NCBI RefSeq assembly: GCF_030035675.1
Contig: NC_084480.1
Location: 248,679,981 to 248,743,980 of the forward strand
Source: Rhineura floridana
Taxonomy: Eukaryota > Chordata > Lepidosauria > Squamata > Rhineuridae
Length of the DNA: 64,000 nucleotides
Direction of reading: 5' to 3'
The notes below the pieces were generated by a model. It saw only the letters and a program-made list of their open reading frames with translations. It was not told the DNA's origin and did not search any database. This document shows positions 12,176-23,358 of the stretch, piece after piece (within the stretch, counting starts at the first letter, position 1; every line of letters starts with the position of its first letter). The position numbers were made by a program, and so were the translations under genes.

Positions 12176-12332
12176 TTCTGGATAGAGATGACTTGGCCAC
12201 AGTACTCCATGTTCTAGAAAGTTCCAGATTGGATTATTGCAAAGCACTCTACGTAGGGCTGCCCTTGAAGATGACTTGGAAACTTCAACTGGTGCAAAAT
12301 TGCAGCTGCCAGATTACTGGCTGGGGTTCCCT
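12176..12332 (+). mobile_element. L2-clade LINE, right part of the split copy
   Basis: Sequence matching the C-terminal RT region (tggattattgcaaagcactctacgtagggctgcccttgaag) resumes directly after the Copia LTR. It continues past the SINE to a 3' tail at about 12567-12690 (gggcagtatataactc plus an AAATA tail). Confidence 0.8.
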
Positions 12333-12340
12333 TTAGAACT

Positions 12341-12566
12341 TGTGTGTGTACTGCCTTCAAGTTGATTCAGACTTATGGCGACCCTATGAATAGGGTTTTT
12401 ATGGTAAGTGGTATTCAGAGGGGGTTTACCATTGCCTTCCTCTGAGGCTGAGAGGCAGTGACTGGCCCAAGGTCACCCAGTGAGCTTCATGGCTGTGTGG
12501 GGAATCGAACCCTGATCTCCCAGGTCGTAGTCCAGCACCTTAACCACTACACCACACTGTCTCTCA
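12341..12566 (-). mobile_element. Sauria-type SINE with 8-bp target duplication
   Basis: The minus strand reads a tRNA-like head (gtggtgtagtggttaagg..., B box gggttcgattccc), a CORE-like segment (gggtgaccttgggccagtcac) and a Bov-B-like tail (ggcgaccctatgaatag / gtcgccataagtctgaatc on its own strand). It is flanked by ttagaact at 12333-12340 and 12567-12574, and it sits in the 3' region of the old LINE. Confidence 0.85.
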
Positions 12567-12995
12567 TTAGAACTCATAACTCCTATTTTAAAACATTTCC
12601 CACTCCTTTTTCCATTGTTTTAGCATGCTTATGATATCTCCCTCTTCCTACTGGGAGGAAGGGCAGTATATAACTCTAATAAATAAATAATAAAAATATT
12701 TATGGTGTCACTTATACATTACCAAAAAAGAAGAAATGGATTCAGGCACAAATGAAAGGACATTTCCTGTGCCAGCGAAGCCAGGAAAGTCTGTGAGGAT
12801 CAAGGAAAGGCAGCGTGAAGCTATCACTAATACTTATTGCATGATCAAGAACTGCTAAAATTTAAATAGCACTGAGCCAGTACCAGTAGTTAGCCAGGAT
12901 CAGGGCCTTGGCCTGCGCCATCTCACCCAAAGCATTGATTTGCCACATCTAAGAATATTTCAAAAGATTCCCCATGACATATAAATTAACATTTA
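12567..12995. other. LINE 3' tail, then unassigned sequence
   Basis: To about 12690 this is the 3' tail of the split LINE. 12700-12990 has no recognised content. Confidence 0.5.
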
Positions 12996-12997
12996 CA

Positions 12998-14955
12998 TTA
13001 GAAAGAATTAAGGCATCTCTCTCCTGCCCAGCGGAGCTCTTCAGAGTTGTCCGAGGATTACTCCATCCAGGCCTACAGGACATAGTAGATACATCGGTGG
13101 CCCGCTGTAATGAGTTTGCTGAGCACTTCCAGCATAAGATCTTATGCATTCGCTGGGACTTAGACTCCCATTTTATAGCAGTTGATCCTAATGAGGTGTC
13201 CGGAGCACAGTCTTGTCATGTTTTATTGGATGAGTTTCAGTTGGTTCAGCTCGAGGATGTGGACAAGGTGCTTGGACAGGTACGTGCAACCACTTCGGTA
13301 CTGGATCCTTGCCCCTCTTGGCTAATAAAAACTAGCAGGGATGGAACAGTTGGCTGGGCCAAGGAAGTGATAAATGCCTCTTTACGAGAGGGAGTGGTCC
13401 CTGGCTGTCTGAAAGAGGCGGCGGTGCGACCACTTCTGAAAAAACCTTCCTTGGACCCAGAAAACTTCAACAGCTACAGACCAGTGGCAAATGTTCCATT
13501 CCTGGGCAAGATCTTGGAACGAGATTATCTAGATCCATTTCAATCGGGTTTCAGGCCTGGTTTTGGCACTGAGACGGCCTTGGTCGCCCTGTTTGATGAC
13601 CTATGTCGGGAGAGAGACAGAGGGAGTGTAACTCTGTTGATTCTCCTCGATCTCTCAGCGGCTTTTGATACCATCGACCATGGTATCCTTCTGGAGAGGC
13701 TCGCGGAGTTGGAAGTTGGAGGCACTGCTTGGCAGTGGTTCCGCTCCTACTTGGCAGGCCGTCTCCAGAAGGTAGTGCTTGGGGAACACTGCTCGACACC
13801 GTGGGTTCTCCAATGTGGGGTCCCGCAGGGTTCGGTTTTGTCTCCCATGCTTTTTAACATCTACATGAAGCCATTAGGCGCGGTCATCAGGAGTTTTGGA
13901 GTGCGTTGTCATCAGTACGCTGATGACATGCAGCTCTACTTCTCCTTTTCATCTTCTTCAGGTGAGGCTGTTGATGTGCTGAACCGTTGCCTGGCCGCGA
14001 CAATGGACTGGATGAGAACTAACAAACTGAGGCTCAATCCTGACAAGACCGAGATGGTGGATGGTTTCTCTGATCGGATGGTGGATATATATCCTGTTCT
14101 GGATGGGGTTACACTCCCCCTAAAGGAGCAGGTTCGTAGTTTGGGAGTCATTTTAGACTCTTCCCTCTCACTTGAGGCTCATGTAGCCTCGGTGGCACGG
14201 AATGCGTTCTACCAACTTCGGTTGGTAGCCCAACTATGTCCCTATTTGAGTAAGGAGGACCTCACATCAGTGGTACATGCTCTGGTAACCTCGCATTTGT
14301 ACTACTGCAATGCGCTCTACGTAGGGGTACCTTTGAAGATAGTTCGGAAGCTTCAGCTAGTGCAAAATGCAGCGGCCAGATTGCTAACAAGGACCAAGCG
14401 GTCCGAGCATATAACACCCATTCTGGCTCGCCTGCACTGGCTTCCAATATGCTTCCGGGCCAGATTCAAAGTGTTGGTATTAACCTGTAAAGTCTTATAC
14501 GGCGCGGGACCATGATACCTGTTGGATCGCCTCTCCCGATATGAACCCGCTGGTACACTACGGTCTACTACGAAGGCCCTCCTCCGGGTTCCGACTCACA
14601 GGGAGGCCCGGAGGGTGGCAACAAGATCTAGGGCCTTCTCAGTGGTGGCCCCCGAACTGTGGAATAGTCTCCCCGAGGAGGTGTGCTTGGTGCCGACATT
14701 ATTATCTTTTTGGCGCCAAGTTAAAACCTTCCTCTTCTCCGAGGCATTTTAATTTAAGTTAATTTAATTTTAATTTTAAATGTGTTGTAATCTGATTTTA
14801 GATTTTGTATTTTTTATATGATCTGTTGTATTACTGTGTAATTTTATTGTATTTATTGTTGTTCACTGCCCAGAGAGCTATTGCTAGTCGGGCGGTATAT
14901 AAGTTTAATAAATAATAATAATAATAACAATAATAATAATAATAATAATAATAAT
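12998..14955 (+). mobile_element. L2-clade LINE, best-preserved copy
   Basis: A single frame runs from about 12998 to the TAA near 14750, encoding most of an L2-clade reverse transcriptase and C-terminal region. Landmarks: [46 protein letters not shown] (catalytic D), [32 protein letters not shown] (YADD box), MRTNKLRLNPDKTE, LHWLPICFRARFKVL. One in-frame TGA (14513-14515) sits where relatives have a Gln or Gly codon (GP.YL), consistent with decay. The apurinic endonuclease end is missing by 5' truncation. The 3' end has gggcggtatataag and an AAT-repeat tail. Confidence 0.9.
14908..14954. repeat. (AAT)n microsatellite tail
   Basis: A run of AAT units forms the 3' end of the LINE. Confidence 0.9.
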
Positions 14956-15082
14956 GGTAAGTGGTATTCAGAGGGGGTTTACCATTGCCTCCCTCCTAGG
15001 CTAGTGGTCCCCACCTGGCTAGGGCCTGCTCAGCTTGCCACAGCTGCACAAGCTGCCCCTTCTTTGTCTGCAACTGCCAGCT
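14955..15082 (-). mobile_element. SINE fragment, second tail-sharing subfamily
   Basis: ggtaagtggtattcagagggggtttaccattgcc followed by aggctagtggtccc...cctgctcagcttgcca matches, in reverse, the right half of the long SINE at 50880-51268. Confidence 0.65.
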
Positions 15083-15719
15083 GTGGGGTAAAAGAAGTGA
15101 TTATTAAATTATTGTCTCAGTGAGATTTAGACTGCAGTCCCGTGCTGGAGAAGGGCATGCATATCCTTGATAGAACCTATAGAAAACATTCTGAAATGGC
15201 CAGGCCATCCCTGCAAGAGAGAGCAGGTGGCCTTGCTCATATTTGCAATGGGTTTTTCCTCCCATTTGAAGGGCTACGTGAACCACCCATTGTTACGGGG
15301 AGAGGAGGATTTTCTTTAAAAACAAAACAAAACCCCACTTAACACTGCATGTGAGCAATGTTAAGAAATGGTAGAGGACTTGTATCTCTTGTCATCTGTG
15401 ATGTCATAAGCATTGTCCAACACAACTGCAGCAATCTTAAGGGCAATAAAGGTTGTGGGAATCTTATTTTAAAACTATGTTTTGGTTGGATACTGAGAAA
15501 ATGATATTTCCCAATAAGGACCGCACAACTCTTCAAACAGTTAGAAGTACATCTTCATTTCACACAAAAGGAACTGTCTATACAATCCCTTGGTAAAAAC
15601 TGGTGCTGTTGACAGCTGGATTTTTTCTACACACGGAGAAATGTATCTATGGTATCCATTTCTAAGGGTAGCTTGAGGACTTGATTACTTTGAAGGACAT
15701 GTCTAGATGGACTCTTTGA
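15083..15719. other. Gene-free stretch
   Basis: No gene or repeat family is recognised. Confidence 0.3.
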
Positions 15720-16569
15720 CCTCCTCCCTTTGGTCAGATGTCCCTGTCAGGACCCCATCTGTCAGGATCCCACCTCAGGCACCACCTGCTAGGATCCCAC
15801 CTGTGGTCACCACCTTGTCACGGTCCCACCTCAGGGTCCTGGTCTTTAAATGGTTCTCACCTGCTCTAGCAAAGATCTCTCAAGATCCCACTGGTAGGCA
15901 GCACCACCAGACACTCCCTACAAACAATATTGCCTTGAGACTGTGCCTTAGTCTCCTTCTGGCTTATTGCTACTTTGTGTTTGGGTGCACTTGCAGGCCA
16001 CAACCCCCCTGTATCTTTGTGCTTATAAAGAATACAGCCCTGGGTTGCTGTGGATACCTGATGATGTTATACTATCTCTTCACCGCTGCCACCATTGATA
16101 CTGTTTCCCAACCTTGGTATATGCCCTGCCCACCCTTCTGGTCTGTGTAAACCCAGCCAAGGATCAGGCGTTAGGTAAACCAAGAAATATTTATTTATAT
16201 GCACAGAGAATAACCAGATTACTTAAAGGTATTGTCAACAAGTGTGTGGTTTCATAAGTTGAGTTACTCTTTATGTTTCTAGCCGTCAATAACCTGCCTC
16301 ACTACCCGCCTAATCCAATCCAACCCACAAAACCAACTCCAACCTCCCTCAGAACTCCCACCAACAGAACTCTACTAATCACCCCCCTTCTCAACTGTCA
16401 TCCTCTCATTTATACCTTCAGACACTCAAACACTCAGCCAATCATAATACAACATTCTCCAGCATTCCAGCCCATGTACTCCCCTGTCTCACTCATTCTA
16501 CTTACCACATATACTCTAATAAACCCGCACTTACTGTATTTACAGTAATATATATACAGGGACATCACA
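15720..16569 (-). mobile_element. LTR plus leader of an LTR retrotransposon, copy A
   Basis: The LTR is 16096-16569 (minus strand TGTGATGTCCC...AGTATCA, 474 bp) with a TATA-type motif (ggtataaatgag) and an AATAAA before the R/U5 part. Directly after it comes a primer-binding-type leader (tggtggcagcggtgaag), then about 370 bp of leader rich in ctgacagg / ggtgggacc motifs. Copy B at 20285-20950 matches in the opposite orientation. No coding part remains. Gypsy-like by its leader; fossil. Confidence 0.65.
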
Positions 16570-17544
16570 GTCCCCCACTTCTATATTAGACATCTTTTTT
16601 AGATCTAAAAGGTTGTAGGCCACATAACAACATAGTTAGATTTTTGTCTGGAGACTACAAAAGCTTCTCACTTGTCACCTAGCAGTGTGTGCAAGTCAGT
16701 AAACTTGAACTGTTCTGGACAGTTGTGGAGAATGAGAAACCATAAGTGCTTTGGAAAACATTTGTCCTGGCTTGTATGTCTCCTGTTTTTGATGTAGCTG
16801 GTCCAAATTAGTTCAGAGGAGATGTTGTGCAGCTGTTTCTCTGAAGCATCACCGACAGGCAAATGACATCACACAGCCAAACATTTCCCTGATGTCTGTA
16901 ACTTATTTTGTCCCCACACTGTCATATTTCATCTCTACACATTAAGTCTTTATTTTAAAGTGCTGTCCCTGGGAATGTGCTCAAAAGTTTACAGGGACAA
17001 TCTACCATGCAATGAAAAGTCCTCCCCCCCCCACTTTCCAGTTGGCCCCTAAGGATTACCAAGAAAACTTATTTCTCATGGCAACTTGGTGTCTTCCTGT
17101 CTTTCCTCCATAAAAAGAAATAGCTTACCCTTTAGAAATTGATGATTCCATCCAAGTTCAAGGCCAGCTTTGGCAGGCGACAACAATGCCCTGTTGACAT
17201 ATATGAAAATTTTGTTTCTTTGTTGTTTGTGCTGTTAGGATTTGTGTTAGAATTTTCTTGCACAAAATAAACAGTATACCACTGTACTGGTATATATAAG
17301 AAAAACCAATTTGGATCAGTTCATCTTGTTCAGTGTTTCCAGTCTCAAAGGACTGATCAACAGACTCAATATTGGCTCAGGTTAGATGGCAAGTTCAACA
17401 TACACACTGCACCTGGCCTCGTGGCTCTGTTGCTTGGCCCAATATGTTTTCAATGATCTATAGGGTGTGAAGTTACCTTTTTGTGGGATGAAGATCAAGT
17501 TAAACATGAGAACAAGTTAAACTAAGGCAAAAGCTGTTCTGTGT
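16570..17544. other. Gene-free stretch
   Basis: No gene or repeat family is recognised. 16640-16870 reads openly on the minus strand but without similarity to anything known to me. Confidence 0.3.
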
Positions 17545-17630
17545 GCACAAAGCATGGCCAATAGCTAGGGATGATGAGAGTTGTAGTTCAGCAATATCTG
17601 GAGGGCTGAAAGTTCCCCACACCTGGTATA
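17545..17630. repeat. Half copy of the palindromic MITE
   Basis: gccaatagctagggatgatgagagttgtagttcagcaatatctggagggctg ... ccccacacctg is the right arm of the 3838-3973 family. Confidence 0.55.
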
Positions 17631-17959
17631 GTGTATTCTGTCATTTGCATTGTAATAATTGTTTGATGGGGGAAGTCTCCTGTCTAGTCAATTGAAAATT
17701 GGTTTAACTGTCACTGGGGGACCTTAACTGAGAGCTTTTTGGTAGAATTCTCAGTATGCAAAAGAAGGATAGAAAGTATGCACATTCTGATTGGTGCTTG
17801 CAGATTTAGAATTCTAAGTTAGACAGTGTAATTGGCCGGGGCTGGACTGGAGGGGCCAGAAGAAGTGTATATATGATGGCTAGAATGCAAATGGCAAAAG
17901 ACACGTTGCAAGGCTCATTGGGCATGAGAAAAATATCATAACTGCACCTACTGAGTGGC

Positions 17960-19476
17960 AGTGAGGGCGGTGAAGAAGGCCCACTTCTCTGCCTCCATTG
18001 CATCCTCAAATAGCCATCCAGTGGAGCTTTTTCCTATTGTCAGAGATCTCTTAACAACAACTCCAGGAAATGGAGTTTTAGACCCTTCGGAAACCCACTG
18101 TGAATTGTTTACAAAGCACTTCGAGGGTAAAGTTGCTTGCCTGCATAGCAATCTTGCTGTCCCATCTACATCTACTGTAATCCCCAGTGAGGTGTCCAAT
18201 ACAACACAACTTCTTCGGATCAGTTTCAGTTGATGCATCCTGATAACATGGAAAAGGTGCTTGTGATGATGCGGCCAGCAATGTGTTCTCTCAACCCTTG
18301 CCCTTCTTGGCTTATTAAAGCTTGCTGAGGTGGTATTACCGAGTGGATCCAGGGTGTGGTCAACACATCTTTGTGAGAGGGAATGATCCCAGCCACACTG
18401 AAAGAGGCTATGATCCAACCGCTCCTTAAAAAGCCCAACCTGGCTCCAATGGTTTGTGAGAATTCCAGTCCAGTCGCAAATACTCCCCTTTTAGGGAAGG
18501 AGAATGAGAGGGTTGTGGCGCAGCAATTGCAAGTACTCTTGGATGAAACAGATTATTTCTACTCATTCCAATCTGGGTTCAGACCTGGTTATGGGACTGA
18601 ATTGGCCTTAGTCATACTGATGGATGATCTCTTTTGGGAGAAGGATAGAGGGAGCGCGACCCTGTTATTCTTACTTGATCTCTCAGCAGCTTTTGATATC
18701 ATAGACCATGATATCCTTCTGAGCCGACTTGGTGAGATGGGTATCGGTGGCACAGTTTTATAGTAGTTCCGATCCTATCTCCTATGTCATTTTCAGAGAA
18801 CAGCATTGGGTGATTGTCTTTCAGCCCTCTGGCAGTAGTGCTGTTGGGTGCTGCAGGGTACCATCTTGTCCCCAATGCTGTTTAATATCTATATGAAGTC
18901 CTTGGGAGCAGCCTTCAGAAGATTTGGGGTGAAGTGTCAGTAGTTAGCTGATATCCAGCTCTCTTTCTCTGTAACATCTGAATTGGAAGAGGCTGTGCAA
19001 CACCTGGACTGCTGCCTGGACTGAGTGGTGGGCTGGATGAGGGCCAATAAACTGACTCTGAATCCTAGATGGAGGCACTGTGGGTTGGTGGTTCCACAGT
19101 TCAGATAATTGATCAATTGGTCATACTCCCTCTGAAAGAGCAGGTTCATAATCTGTGGGTGATCCTGGATCCATCTTTGTTACTAGAGGCCAAGGTGACG
19201 TCTGTGGCTAGGAGTGCCTTTTACCAGCTTCTGCTGGTAAAACAACTGCAGCTGTTTCTGGACTGGGATAGCCTGACCACGGTAGTCCATGCACTGGTAA
19301 CCTTCAGGCTGGGTTATGGTAATGCGCTGTATGTGGAGCTGCCCTTGAGGTTGGTCCGGAAGCTGCAGCTAGTGCAAAATGTGATGGTGTAACTGCTCAC
19401 TGGGGCAGGGTATCGCTTCCCATTAGCTACCAGGCCAAATTCAAGGTTCTGGTTTTGGTGTACAAAGCCCTATGGC
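17960..19476 (+). mobile_element. L2-clade LINE, degraded copy
   Basis: Pieces in several frames: [102 protein letters not shown] and LGYGNALYVELPLRLVRKLQLVQN. Several stops and frame changes mark it as old. It includes sequence upstream of the RT fingers. The 3' end is lost at the palindrome starting at 19477. Confidence 0.85.
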
Positions 19477-19591
19477 CAGAGCTTGGAAAAGTTACTTTTT
19501 TGAACTACAACTCCCATCAGCCCCAGCCAGCATGGCCACTGGATGGGCTGATGGGAGTTGTTGTTCAAAAAAGTAACTTTTCCAAGCTCTG
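19477..19591. mobile_element. Near-perfect 115-bp palindromic MITE
   Basis: Two 47-bp arms (cagagcttggaaaagttac... and ...gtaacttttccaagctctg) are complementary at 46 of 47 positions around a 21-bp loop (cagccagcatggccactggat). The arms contain the acaactcccatcagccc core of the palindromic family. It lies inside the old LINE. No clear target duplication was found (cctatggc versus tttctgcc). Confidence 0.8.
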
Positions 19592-20284
19592 TTTCTGCCC
19601 AAGTGATAGTTCGTGATGTCATCTCTGACAGTCTTGATCACCTGTTAGTGAGGAAGGTCCACCTAGTTTCAGTTCTCCACCAGACAAGTGATTGGAACTG
19701 TGAGGGGTAAGTGTAGAATGCAGGAGCCCTATATGACCACCCCATGGTGTCTCCCCTTGTAGCACTCCCCTGAATACATGGGTGGGCAGGAATCATGAAT
19801 GGTGATCACTGAGTGAAAATTAAGTTTTCCTTCATGGAACAACCTCACCACTGATGGGGAGTCCCCCCTGATGGAACACTCTTGCCTCAACATTATACTC
19901 TTCTAGGGGGAGAGTGAAGATGTATCTTGTTAGTCAGGTATTTGGAGATAAAGAGGTATAATCTGTCCGAGGTTAGTCTAATCCAAGTGAGGAAGTGAGA
20001 GTGCTAAATCTTATATTTCCCAAGACCTTTATCAAAAACAGGTTTGAAATAATTTAGGATGCTATCCCATAATGATTCACCAATCTGGTGGACCCCGTGA
20101 GAGCAATGACCAATGGCTCAAACCAGTATAAGCCAAGGAGACTGGTGCAATGTCCTTGAGTAACCAATAACTGTAAAGTTCCATGGAAAGTTTGGTAATG
20201 CACCTCAACTTCACAGACACTCTTTATTGGAATCTGATTTTCCTGGTAGTAAGTCTGGAGAGGAAAGGGACAATTTGTGGGCCC
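19592..20284. other. Gene-free stretch
   Basis: No gene or repeat family is recognised between the palindrome and the LTR at 20285. Confidence 0.3.
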
Positions 20285-20950
20285 TGTGATGTTCCTATAT
20301 TAATGTATATATGGTAAGTGTTGTTGTTTTAGAAGATACATGGTAAGTGGAGTGAAAGAGGAGGGGGAGTGAATGGGCAGTAGAATGCGAGATGATTGGC
20401 TGAGTGTTTAAAATGGCTGAATGTATAAAAGGAAAAGTGAGAGTGGAATCTGGGGGGGAGAAGAGAAAGAGTGGATTGCTTGGTGGGGTTTGAGAGAGTT
20501 GTTTGCCAGGAGAGAGTGGAGAAGGAGGGAGGTGGAGTTCAGATTAGTATTGAGTAAAACCATATGCTTATGTGCCTTAAGAAGAAATCTTGTTAATCTT
20601 GTTAGCTTTGTTATCTGTAATAAATACTTAATTTGGTTTACCAAAGGCCTGATCCTTGGCTGGGGTTTCACAGACCAGAAGGGAGGGTAAGGTAATGACC
20701 AAGGCTGAAGGGGAACTGTAACGAATGGTGGCAGCGGTGAAGAGAATAACAATACCAGTATTCAGAGTCTCTGGGAATACTAGTATTGGGACGTTACTGG
20801 TGGTTGCCTAGCAGGGGGATCTGTTGAGATCTGTGCTAGAGCGGGGAGAGAAACCATAAGAGAGAGCGGTCCGGACTGGTGGAGTCCCTGGTGGTGCCTA
20901 GTGACAGGCAGTAGCCACGTGCAGGTAGGAACCTGACAGGGAGAGCCAGG
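20285..20950 (+). mobile_element. LTR plus leader of an LTR retrotransposon, copy B
   Basis: The LTR is 20285-20724 (TGTGATGTTCC...), with tgtataaaagg as the promoter-type motif and an AATAAA at 20620. It is followed by the leader atggtggcagcggtgaag and sequence matching copy A (gctctagcacagatctcaa..., ctgacagg). The orientation is opposite to copy A. It ends where the Gypsy fossil begins. Fossil; no coding part. Confidence 0.65.
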
Positions 20951-21535
20951 GAAGGACGCATCACAGGCCCCTACAGGGAAATATTTGCTGGTAGGTTTCC
21001 AATGAGATGATAGTATGACCTGAGCCCGAATCAATTTCCATGGTGCATGGAGTGCCCTGGATGGTGATTGTCACCTTCACCTTCCTCACATTGGCGGAGT
21101 ACTGCAACCCTTGCTTGATGTGGTTAATCACCTCCTCTGCATTGTCATATGTGGAAAACTTCTGTACAGTGTGTGTGGTACTGCTTTGTGTCCTTGATGG
21201 TGTTTTCCTTTCCGCTGCACTTCTGGGGGGGGCTGCTTCCACTTTGGCTTGGCATACTCACTCAATATGCCCAACTTTTTGACAATACCGACACTGTGCA
21301 TTTCTGAAACGGCAGGCATGCCATACTTGGGATCTGCCACAGCTCTTACATTTCACTGGAGAAGCTTGTCTGGATCTCGGAGGTCCTGCAGCATCTACTC
21401 TGGTTGATGAGCATTTGCACTGCAGCCTGTGGATCTCTAGAAGTTGTTGATTTGAATCTTTAGCCAGCTGGGTTTCTGAACAGGGTGAGTTTCTTGCCAT
21501 GCGCACTTCTTTGGCTCCTGCTTGTCCAATAACAA

Positions 21536-23358
21536 TGGATTCTTTTCAATTTGTACAGCCCGAGGATGTGGACAAGATCCTTGGAGAGGTGAGAGCCACC
21601 ACGTTTGCTAGACCGTTGCCCTTCCTGGCTCACTAAGAGTGCCAGAGGGGGACTGGCTGACTGGGTGAGGGGAGTGTAATGCCTCTTTACAACAAGGCAG
21701 AATTCCAATGTGCCTAAAAGAGGCAGTTGTAAGACCTTTGTTGAAAAAGCCCTCCCTGGATCCCTCTATAATGGGTAATTATCGGCCAGTCTCCAACATT
21801 CCATTTCTGGGTAAGGTAATAGAGCGCGTGGTGGCTGCCCAGCTCCAGAGATTCTTGGATAAAATGGATTATCTTGACCCATTTCAATCTGGTTTCAGGC
21901 CCGGCTATGGGACAGAGACGGCTTTGGTCGCCTTGGTGGATGACCTATGCAGAGAGCTGGACAGGGGGAGTGTGTCCCTGTTGGTTCTACTGGACCTCTC
22001 AGTGGCTTTCGATACCATCGATCATGGTATCCTTCTGGGCCGCCTTGCTGAGAAGGGACTTGGGGGCACTGTGTTGTGGTGGCTCAGCTCCTTCCTGGAG
22101 GGACGAACCCAGAAGGTGGTGCTGGGGGATTCCTGCTTGACTCCTTGGCCATTGACATATGGGGTCCCTCAGGGCACAGTTTTGTCCCCCATGTTATTTA
22201 ACATCTACATGAAACCGCTGGGTGAGGTTGTCCGGGGGTTTGGGGTTCGGTGTCATCAGTATGCGGATGATGCCCAACTCTATTTCTCCTTTCCACCTAA
22301 AGCCAAAGAAGCTGTCCTGGTCCTGAACTGGTGCCTGGCATCAGTGATGGACTGGATGAGGGCGAACAAATTGAAATTAAATCCAGACAAGACAAAGGTG
22401 CTCCTGGTTAGTCAAAAGGCAAATCAGGGAATAGGGATTCAGCCTGTGCTGGATGGGGTTACACTCCCCCTGAAGACACAGGTTCGCAGTTTGGGTGTGC
22501 TCCTGGACTCAGCTTTGAACTTGGAGGCCCAGGTCTCTGCAGTGGCCAGGAGTGCTTTTGCCCAGCTAAGACTGGTGCGCCAGCTGCGCCCGTTCCTGGA
22601 GACGCCTGATTTGACTACAGTGATGCATGCCTTAGTTACTTTCCGTTTAGATTACTGTAACGCGCTCTACGTGGGGCTGCCTTTGAAGACTGTTCGGAAA
22701 CTTAAACTGGTACAAAGAGCTGCAGCCAGAGTGCTAACTGGAGCTGGTTACAGGGACCATACAACCCCCTTGTTGCGACAGCTCCACTGGCTGCCAGTTT
22801 GTTTCCGGTCACAATTCAAAGTGCTGGTTTTGACCTATAAAGCTCTATACGGCCTAGGTCCAGGCTATTTGTCAGACCGTATCTCCCCATATGAGCCTGC
22901 CCGGGCATTGAGATCCTCAGGAGAGGCCCTTCTCTCAGTCCCAACACCTTCGCAAGCACGGTTGGTGGGGACACGAGATAGGGCCTTCTCAGTGGCTGTC
23001 CCCAGGTTCTGGAACTCTCTTCCTAGGGAAGCACGAATGGCCCCTTCCTTGCTATCCTTCCGTTGGCAGGCAAAGAGTTTTTTATTCCGACAGGCTTTTG
23101 GACTAGAAGATGTTTAAGATAGGGCCTCATAAGGTCTCTTGTATTGTTCTATGGTCCTATTCTTAATGTTTTAAATTGTCTTAGTATCTTAAGTGTATGT
23201 TTCATGGTTTTAATGTCGCAAATAGTTTAATTCTATTTTAATTGTATATTTTTGTATGTTTTTTTACCTATGTGTAGTTTTTATTTGTAAGCCGCCCTGA
23301 GTTCCAGTTTTGGGAAAAGGGCGGGGTAAAAATAAAGATTCATTCATTCATTCATTCT
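21536..23358 (+). mobile_element. L2-clade LINE inserted in the Gypsy fossil
   Basis: One uninterrupted frame from the ATG at 21708 to 23117 encodes 469 residues: [125 protein letters not shown]. The RT catalytic residues are all present. A frame break lies just upstream (21540-21700 matches in other frames). It is 5'-truncated with no endonuclease. The 3' UTR ends gccgccctgag...ggcggggtaaaaataaag and a CATT-repeat tail. It is among the youngest LINEs here and a different subfamily from 12998-14955. Confidence 0.9.
23336..23358. repeat. (ATTC)n tail
   Basis: A tandem attc run ends the LINE, typical of L2-clade 3' ends. Confidence 0.85.

Noticed and set aside
20421-20690. Plus-strand frame MYKRKSESGIW...
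   Set aside because: Entirely within LTR copy B; low-complexity W/E/R-rich sequence with no family.
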